17,207 nt of DNA. Source: Holosporaceae bacterium 'Namur' (GTDB lineage Bacteria > Pseudomonadota > Alphaproteobacteria > Rickettsiales > Midichloriaceae). Below the pieces are notes generated by a model. It was not told where the DNA came from. It was given only the letters and a program-made list of their open reading frames with translations, and made no database searches. Position 1 is the first letter of the stretch. Each line of letters opens with the position of its first letter. Where the stretch lies: NCBI GenBank assembly GCA_014116815.1, contig JACGYV010000027.1, positions 1 to 17,207 on the forward strand, in the 5' to 3' direction. Both the position numbers and the translations under genes were made by a program. This document shows positions 6,561 to 15,451 of this stretch, one piece after another.

Positions 6561-7334
6561 GTGAGTAGAAAAAGACACAAGCCCAGCTTACAAGTTCCGA
6601 TACAAAAATTATTTCCTAATATGATTACAATTTTAGGGTTATGTTTAGGTATTAGTGCAGTAAGATACTCTATTGACTCAAAGTGGCAAATTGCAGCAGG
6701 GCTTATTATTGTTGCAGCGTTTATGGATGGTCTGGACGGTAAAATTGCCAGGCTATTAAACAGCACAAGTCCTTTCGGCGCGCAGCTTGATTCCCTTGCG
6801 GATATTGTGAGCTTCGGAGTAGCACCTTCTATTGTAATTTATACTTGGTCATTGCATGAAATCCCTTATAAAGGTATCGGTTGGGCAATAGTATTGTTTT
6901 ATATTACCTGCTCTGCGCTAAGGCTTGCAAGATTTAACGTGCAGGCTACCGATAAATTGGGAGCAATCACTGCACAATATTACTTTTCAGGCATACCCAT
7001 GCCTGCTGCTGCTGCATTAGCATTAACTCCTATGATTTCGAGTTTTGAATTATTAAATATAAAATTTTCTCCATGGGTTATTGCTGCTTATATGTTCGTA
7101 ATCGGTATTCTTATGGTAAGTAGCGTACCGACTTTTTCATTTAAAAAAATAAATATTAATAGAAAATATGTTACTCTAATGCTGGTTAGTGTGGGATTAT
7201 TAATCGCAAGTATGGTACTTGAGCCGTGGATAACTTTACCGATAGTCGGATTAACCTATATTCTGCTGATACCTTTAAGTACTTTTCACTACTACAAATA
7301 TTTTAAAAAAAATTATCTGCATAACCATAAGTAA
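6561..7334 (+). CDS. pssA: CDP-diacylglycerol-serine O-phosphatidyltransferase
   Basis: It joins serine to CDP-diacylglycerol at the inner membrane, giving phosphatidylserine for Psd. The CDP-alcohol phosphatidyltransferase signature is complete: Asp56-Gly57 and Asp59-Gly60, Ala63-Arg64, Gly73, Asp77 and Asp81, in FMDGLDGKIAR and GAQLDSLAD. It is followed by SFGVAPS, which marks the serine-specific (type II) subgroup. Several hydrophobic segments span the rest of the 257 residues, and the C-terminus is basic. The start is a GTG at 6561 with an AAGG ten bases ahead, inside the end of psd. The seven-base gap to psd indicates one transcript. Confidence 0.94.
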   Translation: MSRKRHKPSLQVPIQKLFPNMITILGLCLGISAVRYSIDSKWQIAAGLIIVAAFMDGLDGKIARLLNSTSPFGAQLDSLADIVSFGVAPSIVIYTWSLHEIPYKGIGWAIVLFYITCSALRLARFNVQATDKLGAITAQYYFSGIPMPAAAALALTPMISSFELLNIKFSPWVIAAYMFVIGILMVSSVPTFSFKKININRKYVTLMLVSVGLLIASMVLEPWITLPIVGLTYILLIPLSTFHYYKYFKKNYLHNHK

Positions 7335-7369
7335 ATCAATAATTCGATCGGTAATTTTCCGCCCATTTA

Positions 7370-7387
7370 GTTAAAAGTAGTTTTAAC
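7370..7387. repeat. Small perfect hairpin behind pssA
   Basis: GTTAAAA (7370-7376) and TTTTAAC (7381-7387) form a perfect seven-pair stem with a four-base loop, 36 bases after the pssA stop. No U run follows on the plus strand, so it is at best a poor terminator or an RNA-stabilising hairpin at the end of the psd-pssA message. Confidence 0.3.
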
Positions 7388-7443
7388 CGGCAAATAATTA
7401 TGCTAGATTTTAAGTTATACTAAAGGGAAATTATATAAGTAAT

Positions 7444-8244
7444 ATGGGGTTTTGGGCAAAAGCTTTCTTTATCACTATATTAAGTGCGATATATTTAAAG
7501 GCAAATGCCTCTTATAATTCATATGATGCACAGCAATGCAGTGTTGCTATTAAATATTATGAAAATAAATATGATATCCCGGAAAGTTTACTCCATTCAA
7601 TTGCTATTATTGAATCCGGAAGATGGGATAAAAGTGCTAAAAAATTTTACCCTTGGCCTTGGGCGGTCGGGATAGAAGGCAAACCTTATTTTTTTGAAAA
7701 TAAATATAAAGCTGTGAAATTTGTTAAAGAGCAGATGAGGAAAGGAGTACGCAATATTGATGTCGGATGCAATCAAATTAATCTACACCACCACGGAAAA
7801 AATTTCTCTAACATTGAGCAGGCATTTAACCCTGTAATAAACACCAACTATGCTGCTAATTTTTTGAAAAACCATTATACTAACACTAAAAACTGGGGGT
7901 TGGCAGTAGCACGATATCATTCTCATACTCCTCACTTGGGTGAAAAATATGCAAATAAAGTGATTACAAGATGGAAATTATTCCTTCGTGAAGCTTTACC
8001 TATTAAAACAGCGGGATATAAAAAAGAACAAAACGAAGATAATAAGAAACCTTTATTAGTGTCCAAAGTAAGATCCTCATCTCCTCCTGTAACTAATAAG
8101 CCAACCATAAATAGGCAAAAGAAACTGGAAAGATCAAAAGAAGGCATTATAGTTTTCTCAAGAAATAAGCTCCCGATAAATAAAGAGCAAGCAGGCAACC
8201 CTGCAATAGTAGAAATTTCCGAAAGAGTATTAACACAGTATTAA
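7444..8244 (+). CDS. Secreted lytic-transglycosylase-like (SLT domain) protein
   Basis: Residues 1-23 form a signal peptide (a hydrophobic core after MGFWAK, then KANAS), so it acts in the periplasm. Residues about 30-180 match a soluble-lytic-transglycosylase fold: the catalytic Glu57 in IAIIESGR, the block PWPWAVG (70-76), NIDVGCNQIN (104-113), an AFNP-x-x-N-x-x-YAANFL stretch and a terminal VARYHS. Such enzymes cleave peptidoglycan glycan strands with formation of anhydro-muropeptides. Residues about 190-266 are a basic, low-complexity, probably disordered tail not typical of the family. The ATG at 7444 lacks a well-spaced ribosome-binding site (AAAGGGA lies about 15 bases ahead). It might remodel the wall for growth or for a secretion channel; no channel genes are nearby. 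Confidence 0.82.
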   Translation: MGFWAKAFFITILSAIYLKANASYNSYDAQQCSVAIKYYENKYDIPESLLHSIAIIESGRWDKSAKKFYPWPWAVGIEGKPYFFENKYKAVKFVKEQMRKGVRNIDVGCNQINLHHHGKNFSNIEQAFNPVINTNYAANFLKNHYTNTKNWGLAVARYHSHTPHLGEKYANKVITRWKLFLREALPIKTAGYKKEQNEDNKKPLLVSKVRSSSPPVTNKPTINRQKKLERSKEGIIVFSRNKLPINKEQAGNPAIVEISERVLTQY

Positions 8245-8339
8245 GTTATATTAAGCATAGTATTACTTTTGTAAAAATTAATAAATCGGAGTACTTAAAG
8301 ACGGCAATTTAAGACTTGAGATTAAAAGAGTATAAAATT

Positions 8340-9224
8340 ATGGCAAAAATGCATAAAAATGAGCTTGAAGTAGATGAGTATCTTGTCCATAAGCTTCTTA
8401 AAAGCCAATTCCCTCATTGGGCTGATCTGCCCTTGGAAGCCGTAATATCAAGCGGTACGGACAATGCGTTGTTTCGTTTGGGTAGTAAGTATGTTGTTCG
8501 CCTCCCTCGGATTGATTGGGCAACTGAAAGTATTAATAAAGAATACGAGTGGGTTCCAAAGATTTCTCAATTTTTAAAAGTACCGATCTCTGAACCTTTG
8601 TTTAAAGGTAATCCAGATAAGTCCTATCCTTGGCCTTGGATTATAGCCAAATGGAATGAAGGTCATAATCCTGATTTTGAAATTAGAGATGAATATGAGT
8701 TGCTTGCTCAGGATTTGGCTTATTTTTTAAATGAACTACACGAAATAAAGTTAGCAGCTAACGCCCCCTCTTCCAGGCGTGGAATCCCTTTAAAAGAACT
8801 GGATGCACATACAAGGAAGGCTATAAGCAAATTAGAGGGAGAGATTGATATTCAACGAGTAACTTTCTTATGGAATCAACTATTAAATGTTCCGGTATGG
8901 AATAAAAACCCTGTATGGGTTCATGGAGACTTTTTACCGGGAAATATTTTAGTTCAAAATAATCGCCTAAGCGCAGTGATTGATTTCTCTGACGTCGGTA
9001 TAGGTGACCCGGCTTGTGATTTGATTATCGCTTGGAGTTTGTTTAAATTGCATTCAAGAAAAGTTTTTAAAAATAATTTGGAAAATATTGATGATAACAC
9101 GTGGGAAAGGGGTCGAGGTTGGGCTCTATCAATCGCACTAATTATGTTGCCGTATTATAAGAATACAAACCCTATATTAGTTTCATTAGCAAAGCGGATG
9201 ATAGAAAATGTGTTATATATATAA
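8340..9224 (+). CDS. Aminoglycoside phosphotransferase-fold kinase (APH family), substrate unknown
   Basis: A 294-residue cytosolic small-molecule kinase. Visible are an ATP-loop-like SSGTDNALFRLG (37-48), YVVRLPR (51-57), the hinge-like WIIAKW (100-105), the catalytic loop VHGDFLPGNIL (194-204, catalytic Asp197 and Asn202) and the metal-binding IDFSDVGIGDPACDL (214-228, Asp215). The position that usually carries the ATP-binding lysine is Arg in VVRLPR, as in several chromosomal APH-like proteins. The ATG at 8340 was chosen, with AGAG nine bases ahead; a TTG at 8316 would add eight residues. Homologues include antibiotic kinases but also many chromosomal enzymes of unknown substrate, so resistance should not be assumed. 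It stands alone, before a palindrome-rich gap. Confidence 0.85.
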   Translation: MAKMHKNELEVDEYLVHKLLKSQFPHWADLPLEAVISSGTDNALFRLGSKYVVRLPRIDWATESINKEYEWVPKISQFLKVPISEPLFKGNPDKSYPWPWIIAKWNEGHNPDFEIRDEYELLAQDLAYFLNELHEIKLAANAPSSRRGIPLKELDAHTRKAISKLEGEIDIQRVTFLWNQLLNVPVWNKNPVWVHGDFLPGNILVQNNRLSAVIDFSDVGIGDPACDLIIAWSLFKLHSRKVFKNNLENIDDNTWERGRGWALSIALIMLPYYKNTNPILVSLAKRMIENVLYI

Positions 9225-9306
9225 CACGTTTGTAAAAATAGAATAAGTTGAAGTTAATATTGTATAGCTAAAAACTGAGAAACCGGATACTAAATAATAT
9301 AGTAGA

Positions 9307-9367
9307 AGCACACGCCTAGTCGCCATTTATGGCGCGTGCTCGTATAAATGACTATCTCATTTATACG
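9307..9367. repeat. Two abutting stem-loops (paired palindromes)
   Basis: The first stem pairs AGCACACGCC (9307-9316) with GGCGCGTGCT (9331-9340). The single non-matching position is A-C in plus-strand RNA but G-U in minus-strand RNA. Inside it CGCCAT/ATGGCG (9321-9326 and 9329-9334) forms an alternative hairpin that competes with it. Directly next, CGTATAAATGA (9341-9351) pairs perfectly with TCATTTATACG (9357-9367) over a five-base loop. The first stem is unusually GC-rich for this DNA. It could be a mobile palindromic element, a small RNA or a two-way terminator; no U run follows closely on either strand. Confidence 0.6.
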
Positions 9368-9422
9368 TAAACGATTAGTTTAATTTTTTATAGTTTAACT
9401 ATGCTACATGTATGTAGGATAT

Positions 9423-9448
9423 TCAACTTAATACACTATATAAGTTGA
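9423..9448. repeat. 8-bp inverted repeat near the exonuclease gene end
   Basis: TCAACTTA (9423-9430) and TAAGTTGA (9441-9448) form a perfect eight-pair stem with a ten-base loop, 27 bases past the end of the minus-strand exonuclease gene. It may help end or protect that transcript. No U run follows it on the minus strand. Confidence 0.4.
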
Positions 9449-9475
9449 TTATTACAAAGTGCATAGAAATTACAT

Positions 9476-10285
9476 TTAATACTTACTCAGCCACTCATCC
9501 AGGAAAAGGGTAAAGTTTGGCTTTTCTTCGGCTTTACTCTGTAGAAATGCTATTAAATCTTCAATACAGGTATCATAGGAATTACCGCTTAATCTTCCGA
9601 TATGATGCATATACCTTAAATAAATCAAATAAGTATTAATTACATCAAGTTCACAGTAATCTCTGATTTCCCGGATTTTATTCTGATTAAACAATTCACT
9701 TACTTGTGAACCGTCAACATCAATTTTCCCCGGCAGGCCTAAGAGCGCACAGACTTCGGACATTCTTACCTTCGCTGAAACACCGTAATCCGAAAGCGCG
9801 TCTAAAAGGTCACAGTGCCAGTCATGACTATATCTGCTGTTATAACTATTCCACTTATCCCCACTCTGGTGCAGCCACTTAGCCTGCACTCCATAACGCA
9901 TAGCTCGATATTTCAGTACCGGTAAGTCAAAACTTCTGCCGTTAAAGCTGACCAATCTTGCTTTTAAGGTTGATAAATACTGAAACACTCCTTGTATAAG
10001 CTCCTTTTCAGTAGATTCCGCCTTTCCGCCTGATCTTATATCTTTTAATACATAATACTCCCCACCCTCTTGGTCATGGTGTATCTCCGCTTCCAAAAAA
10101 CTTATGGCTGCCACTTGATGAAATAGCTGCCTGATAAAACCGTTTTTTCCGCTTGTTATATTAAGATGGTATTGAGTTAAAGCTTCCCCGAGCTCTGCTT
10201 CAGGGGTATCGCTTCCAAGCAGATTTTTTGCCGAAGCCAGATCAGGTACGGTTTCAATATCAAAAACAAAAAGGGTCTTTAGCAT
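9476..10285 (-). CDS. Predicted 3'-5' exonuclease, PolB-like DEDDy type
   Basis: A 269-residue stand-alone ribonuclease-H-like exonuclease resembling the DNA polymerase B exonuclease-like family (PF10108). The three exonuclease motifs are visible: FDIET (8-12, Asp9 and Glu11), FNGRSFDLPVL (114-124, with Asp120) and DYCELDVINTY (209-219, Tyr210 and Asp214), which gives the DEDDy pattern. Substrate, DNA or RNA, is not known for this family. It is the last gene of the tgt-ccoG-dsbB-coq7 unit, 12 bases after coq7. It starts at the ATG at 10285, with GAAG just ahead. Confidence 0.85.
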   Translation of the reverse strand: MLKTLFVFDIETVPDLASAKNLLGSDTPEAELGEALTQYHLNITSGKNGFIRQLFHQVAAISFLEAEIHHDQEGGEYYVLKDIRSGGKAESTEKELIQGVFQYLSTLKARLVSFNGRSFDLPVLKYRAMRYGVQAKWLHQSGDKWNSYNSRYSHDWHCDLLDALSDYGVSAKVRMSEVCALLGLPGKIDVDGSQVSELFNQNKIREIRDYCELDVINTYLIYLRYMHHIGRLSGNSYDTCIEDLIAFLQSKAEEKPNFTLFLDEWLSKY

Positions 10286-10297
10286 TCTTCAATTTGA

Positions 10298-10849
10298 TTA
10301 AATTTTCTTTGAAAGTAGTATTGCAGTTTTGGTCGCGGTTTGCACTACATTATATAAAACTTTATAACCGAAAGCTTCTTTGGCCTTATTCTCAATTCCT
10401 CTATCTCTATGCTCAAGCTCTTCATCACGAAACTGCTTTATCTTTTCTTTAAGTTCCAAGTCTTCATTGGAATTTGAAAGTTCGTCAATTTGGGATTGGT
10501 AATGCTCTTCGATAACATCTTCCACCGCAACCGTGCATGCCATTGCAGATTTTTCTCCGCATAGAACAGTGACAGCACCCAGTGCATAGCCTAATGCATG
10601 CCAAAGGGGCTGTAGTATTGTCGGCCTAATTCTTTTTTGTACTAATTGAGTTTCAAAATATTTAAGATGGGTTAATTCCTGCTCATACATATCTTTTATT
10701 TCCTTATGTAAGGCTCCTCCACGTGTAATATTCAGCTGGCCTTCATATATCCGCTTAGCGCCGTACTCCCCGGCATGATCCACACGCATAATTTCTGCAA
10801 GTCTATCTTTCTTATTATTAGGGAGCGGAAGGTGTCTTGGTTTCTTCAT
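10298..10849 (-). CDS. coq7: Demethoxyubiquinone hydroxylase (Coq7)
   Basis: It performs the last ring hydroxylation of ubiquinone synthesis, peripheral to the inner membrane, using a di-iron centre. The ferritin-like iron ligands are present: Glu28 in RVDHAGEYGA (22-31), Glu58 and His61 in EQELTHL, Glu110 and His116 in VEDVIEEHY, and Glu143 and His146 in DEELEHRD. The 183-residue length is normal. A hydrophobic GYALGAVTVL stretch (87-96) fits membrane association. The only useful start is the ATG at 10849, which lies inside the end of dsbB (32-base overlap) with AAGG directly before it. That poor spacing suggests translation re-initiates from dsbB. It indicates aerobic ubiquinone-based respiration. 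Confidence 0.95.
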   Translation of the reverse strand: MKKPRHLPLPNNKKDRLAEIMRVDHAGEYGAKRIYEGQLNITRGGALHKEIKDMYEQELTHLKYFETQLVQKRIRPTILQPLWHALGYALGAVTVLCGEKSAMACTVAVEDVIEEHYQSQIDELSNSNEDLELKEKIKQFRDEELEHRDRGIENKAKEAFGYKVLYNVVQTATKTAILLSKKI

Positions 10850-11321
10850 CCTTAAACCAGTTAAATTTTATACTGATAATTAAAGTTATAAGCAAAATTA
10901 AAGTTGTGTAAATAAAATTCCATGCAGCTATGGAGATTCCTAAGAATTCGAATAATGATTGATCACATGTCACTATATCCTTATTTTTAAGCATTTTTTT
11001 ATACTCTAAAAATGTGCTTGCTTTATTAAAGGTTGTAGTACACTCGGATTCATAAGCAAACCATTTTTGCTCAATTCCCAGGTGATAAAATGATAAAACT
11101 GAACTCGAAACAAGCAAAGTCAAAACTATAACCAGCTTTAATATATGAAATCTTCCTATGAAAAATATTGAACAGAGGAATATTAGCAGCCCGTAAATAT
11201 AGCGCTGGTAATAGCATAATTTACATGGCGGTACTTTTAAAATTATCTCAGCTGCTTTAGCTGTACCAAGCGCAAGCGCTGAAACCAATATAAGAAATGC
11301 CAGTAAATTTCCGAATTTCAT
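10818..11321 (-). CDS. dsbB: DsbB-like disulfide bond formation protein
   Basis: An inner-membrane protein that passes electrons from periplasmic dithiol oxidase (DsbA) to quinone. The 167 residues have four hydrophobic segments (about 4-24, 40-58, 61-80 and 128-152). Cys33 and Cys36 lie in PPCKLCYYQR, and the second periplasmic pair is Cys94 (ESECTTTF) and Cys119 (VTCDQSLF), so all four redox cysteines are present. AAWNFI near 132-137 is also typical. It starts with an ATG that overlaps the ccoG stop by four bases and ends 32 bases inside coq7. Its electron acceptor, ubiquinone, depends on the next gene. No dsbA is in the window. Confidence 0.9.
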   Translation of the reverse strand: MKFGNLLAFLILVSALALGTAKAAEIILKVPPCKLCYYQRYIYGLLIFLCSIFFIGRFHILKLVIVLTLLVSSSVLSFYHLGIEQKWFAYESECTTTFNKASTFLEYKKMLKNKDIVTCDQSLFEFLGISIAAWNFIYTTLILLITLIISIKFNWFKDEETKTPSAP

Positions 11322-12688
11322 TTTGAAACCACGAAGGAATTTTGTTTTATGATTGTTTCATTTGTATTTAAATCTTTCAAGATAAATTTTATATCTTTTT
11401 GCTTAAAATTATAACTATCGCTTGGAATTTTAATAAATACCCTATACTCTAATTCCGCCTCCGGCTTGATTTTAAGAGTGTATTTATCAACATATTCACT
11501 TATATCCTGCACCATGAATTTTATATTCTCCATACCTTCAATGGTTAGCTCAGTATCCTTGGTGCGAGAGGATTTATTAAAAATTTTAATATCATAAGTA
11601 TTTCTGATACTTCCGTCAGGAATAACAGTAAATAATGCCCCATGATCTTTTGATACGGATAGTATACAGGTTGACTTATTTGTAAGACTATAAAGCATGA
11701 CTCCTGCAACTATAATAAATACTAAGGAAAAAATTATAGTTTTTGCTCTAAAAATATGTTTTATAACAGTCTTACTTTTTTGTGCGCCATTGGAAATTAT
11801 ACTGCTTTTATAGCCGATAAGATTTAACGGTTTGCCTATCTTTTCCATAACACTATTGCATGCATCCACACACAAGCCGCAATTTATGCATTCCATTTGT
11901 AACCCGTCTCTTATATCAATACCCATCGGACACACGGCAACGCATTTATTGCAGCTAATGCAATCGCCTCTCTCCTGCTCACCTCCCCCTGCCCGCGGCT
12001 CACCCCGCTCGCTATCATATGTTACAAGCACAGTTTCTTTATCAATCATTGCTGATTGAAACCTACCGTAGGGGCACATATACATACATACTCTTTGCCT
12101 TATAAAGCCTGCGAATAAATAAGTAGAGGCAGTAAGTGAAAATAACCATATTGTAGCATTACCGCTTACCTTTAATATTATTAAATCCCGTAGCAGTTTT
12201 TTGACATCATAAAAATATCCTACCCATCCGAAGGCGAATAAGAACGCGATTCCTAACCAACTAATATGGGTGGCGACTTTTCGGGCAAGTTTATCAATAT
12301 CATATGAAGAGCTATCAAGCTTTATTCTCTTGTTTCTATCTCCTTGAAAGAGTGTTTCTATTTTTAAAAATATGTCGGTAAAAACCGTATGCGGGCAGGT
12401 ATACCCGCACCAAACCCTTCCAAGTAAAGAGGTAACAAAAAATAATCCTAAAGCCGCAAGAATCAAGGCGCCGGTAATATAGTATATTTCATCAGGCCAT
12501 ATTTCTATCCCGAATAAATAAGCACGGCGGTTAGGCAAATCTATAAGTAAAGCCTGATCCGGGCTCCCCTCACCTCTGCCCCATCTAACCCATGATCCGC
12601 AAAAATAAAGCAAAAACAACCCTATCAGCGTTATGTCTTTTATAGATCTGAATTTACCTTTAATTGTTTGCGGATATATTTTTGTCAA
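11318..12688 (-). CDS. ccoG: Cytochrome c oxidase accessory protein CcoG (FixG/RdxA family)
   Basis: A membrane-bound ferredoxin needed for copper handling during assembly of cbb3-type cytochrome oxidase. About five hydrophobic segments are visible (near 18-35, 66-90, 142-160, 178-197 and 316-335). Between them are GRVWCGYTCPHTVFTD (90-105), CMYMCPYGRFQSAM (201-214) and two four-cysteine [4Fe-4S] motifs: Cys243, 246, 249, 253 and Cys267, 270, 273, 277. Residues about 340-456 form the Ig-like C-terminal domain of FixG. The 456-residue length is normal. The start is a TTG at 12688 with AAGGAG nine bases ahead. It follows tgt by 20 bases and overlaps dsbB by four. The cbb3 genes it serves are not in the window. 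Confidence 0.94.
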   Translation of the reverse strand: MTKIYPQTIKGKFRSIKDITLIGLFLLYFCGSWVRWGRGEGSPDQALLIDLPNRRAYLFGIEIWPDEIYYITGALILAALGLFFVTSLLGRVWCGYTCPHTVFTDIFLKIETLFQGDRNKRIKLDSSSYDIDKLARKVATHISWLGIAFLFAFGWVGYFYDVKKLLRDLIILKVSGNATIWLFSLTASTYLFAGFIRQRVCMYMCPYGRFQSAMIDKETVLVTYDSERGEPRAGGGEQERGDCISCNKCVAVCPMGIDIRDGLQMECINCGLCVDACNSVMEKIGKPLNLIGYKSSIISNGAQKSKTVIKHIFRAKTIIFSLVFIIVAGVMLYSLTNKSTCILSVSKDHGALFTVIPDGSIRNTYDIKIFNKSSRTKDTELTIEGMENIKFMVQDISEYVDKYTLKIKPEAELEYRVFIKIPSDSYNFKQKDIKFILKDLNTNETIIKQNSFVVSK

Positions 12689-12708
12689 TCTTTTTTACTC
12701 CTTTATTT

Positions 12709-13858
<1,150 letters not shown>

Positions 13859-13867
13859 AATATAAAG

Positions 13868-15376
13868 TTAGTGAGAATGACTATCATTTTGCCTATGACT
13901 TCCTATTACAGGTTTTATGCTTTTTCTCCAAAAGTTCGGGTCTTCTTTTAAGGGCTCTTGGGGCTTATCTTTTTGAATTTCAGGTTCCTTTACTTTTTGA
14001 ATTGCAAGCTCTTTGGATTCTTTCAAGCTTTTTAAAGTTTCTGTATAATCTTCATGTTTTCTTACGGGTGAAAACATCTCCTGAGTTTTATTTACCGAAA
14101 AACCATACCATGCAACCTTACCCATAGTTTTAAGAAAATTACCCGCTTTTTGCGGCAAAGTTTCCTGAGATTCTACTTTACCTTTTAACTGATCTTTATA
14201 TTGCTCCCGTAAATTCTTTATATCTTCTAATTTTTGTAAAGATTCTATATCACCCTTTTCACTAAAAGCTAACCTCCTATTTTCTACTTCTTTGGTTGCC
14301 TTTTTATCGCTCATAGCAAATATATTATCTTTTTTAGTAAACTCGTTCATAAGTGTGCCGCGCAGTTTTTCAAATTCCTGCATCATCACTTTCGGTTCGA
14401 TTTCTTGTCCTTTTTCAAACTTAGTATTTACTTTATTCATTAAGTCTTGGGTTGCAATATTTTCGGCAAGCCTTAAGTTCACGATATCTTTAAGTATAGG
14501 TAAACCCTTTCCGTTTTCGTATGAAATACCTAAAACGCTTTTAGCCGCTTCCATATCGGTTAAGAGTTTAACCTTCTCGTCATTATAGCGCTTTGTTTTT
14601 TTTACTTCTTGATTATAACCTAAAATAGTGGTGCCTACGCTTACGGAAAAGGATAACGGATCCATAGCAATTAGAGAAACACCTATGTTCACAAAATTCT
14701 CTGGGCCGGTAAAAATTCCGGCTTTAGTCATAGCTTTAAGTAAGCTGGTTTTATGAGTTATTTCATCATATCCGGGGAATTTATATAATTCTTTTTCAAG
14801 TGAGGATAGTAATTCCTTATAATTTTCCTTCTCTTTCTCAGGGATCTCTTTTCCCTTCAACTTTTCAAGATCCCGGTTCTTTTCAACTTCCGCATCGGTT
14901 AACTTATTTAGTAATTTATCCTCTTTCTTTAAAGTCCCCAGTTTATATCTTCTATAGGTTTCAACCGTTAAGCCGCCGACTACAGCGCCGACCGCAGCGG
15001 TGAGCCCGATGCCTGCAAGCCATGGAGCCACGGGGGCGGTTGCAAAAAGCAAAGCCGATGAAGCAATTAAAGTCACTCTACAGAAGCTTGTAGAAGTCAC
15101 TACATCTTTAGTTACTAAAAATGCTTTTTTAGTAAAGTTCCAAGCTCTACCGATTCCGGAAGGTTTATTTTCTATGTCGGCTTCATTTTCGGGATTTTGA
15201 ACTGTTGCGGTTTGATCTTTTTGTTCTTGACTAATTTTTAAATTGTCTGTATTTTGTTTTAATAACCGAGTATCCCGTTCATAATTTTGAGGAAAAAAGA
15301 AAAAGAACTCTTTTATACCTTCAACTATAGATTTTGTACGCCGGCTGTTAACTATTTTCCAAAATCTTTCTCTCAC
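13868..15376 (-). CDS. Unrecognised 502-residue charged protein with a central membrane segment
   Basis: I do not recognise a family. Residues 1-98 are basic and polar, with a run of five Phe (24-28) and a Gln/Asn/Glu-rich stretch. Residues about 100-138 are hydrophobic and Gly/Ala-rich (SSALLFATAPVAPWLAGIG, then AAVGAVVGGL), fitting one hairpin or one long membrane segment. A weaker hydrophobic patch lies about 222-250. The rest (140-502) is Lys/Glu-rich and probably helical or coiled-coil, ending in a polar His-rich tail (DSHSH). There is no signal peptide or catalytic motif. The start is a GTG at 15376 with no properly spaced ribosome-binding site, so the N-terminus is uncertain. The composition and polar C-terminus are compatible with a secreted effector or a structural membrane protein; this is speculation. 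Confidence 0.8.
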   Translation of the reverse strand: MRERFWKIVNSRRTKSIVEGIKEFFFFFPQNYERDTRLLKQNTDNLKISQEQKDQTATVQNPENEADIENKPSGIGRAWNFTKKAFLVTKDVVTSTSFCRVTLIASSALLFATAPVAPWLAGIGLTAAVGAVVGGLTVETYRRYKLGTLKKEDKLLNKLTDAEVEKNRDLEKLKGKEIPEKEKENYKELLSSLEKELYKFPGYDEITHKTSLLKAMTKAGIFTGPENFVNIGVSLIAMDPLSFSVSVGTTILGYNQEVKKTKRYNDEKVKLLTDMEAAKSVLGISYENGKGLPILKDIVNLRLAENIATQDLMNKVNTKFEKGQEIEPKVMMQEFEKLRGTLMNEFTKKDNIFAMSDKKATKEVENRRLAFSEKGDIESLQKLEDIKNLREQYKDQLKGKVESQETLPQKAGNFLKTMGKVAWYGFSVNKTQEMFSPVRKHEDYTETLKSLKESKELAIQKVKEPEIQKDKPQEPLKEDPNFWRKSIKPVIGSHRQNDSHSH

Positions 15377-15451
15377 CTAAGTAATATTAATATAATTATT
15401 TATTAATACTTTAATGGTGAATAGTTAATAAAACGTTAATTTGTATTGTTA

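Larger units (their letters stand above)
9225..9475. other. Gene-free, palindrome-rich gap between convergent genes
   Basis: These 251 bases lie between the ends of the APH-like kinase and the exonuclease gene. I see no open frame of useful length, tRNA or known RNA family. It holds the paired stems at 9307-9367, a further stem at 9423-9448, the short inverted repeats ATAGTT-T-AACTAT (about 9390-9402) and CTACA-TGTA-TGTAG (about 9404-9417), and a run of six T near 9384-9389. Some of these probably end the two converging transcripts, but none has the textbook stem plus U run. Confidence 0.6.

Noticed and set aside
6440..6766. Minus-strand open frame across the psd/pssA junction
   Set aside because: It overlaps two well-supported genes including the PSD cleavage site and the PssA signature.
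8340..9224. Antibiotic-resistance gene
   Set aside because: The fold and motifs show a kinase of the APH family, but many chromosomal members act on other substrates; nothing in the sequence identifies an antibiotic.
9225..9475. tRNA or other known RNA gene in the gap
   Set aside because: The stems do not form a cloverleaf, there is no T-loop or acceptor pattern, and no known RNA family was recognised.
14292..15200. Plus-strand open frames opposite the 502-residue protein
   Set aside because: Three short frames in different phases, with no ribosome-binding sites; the long minus-strand frame explains the region better.
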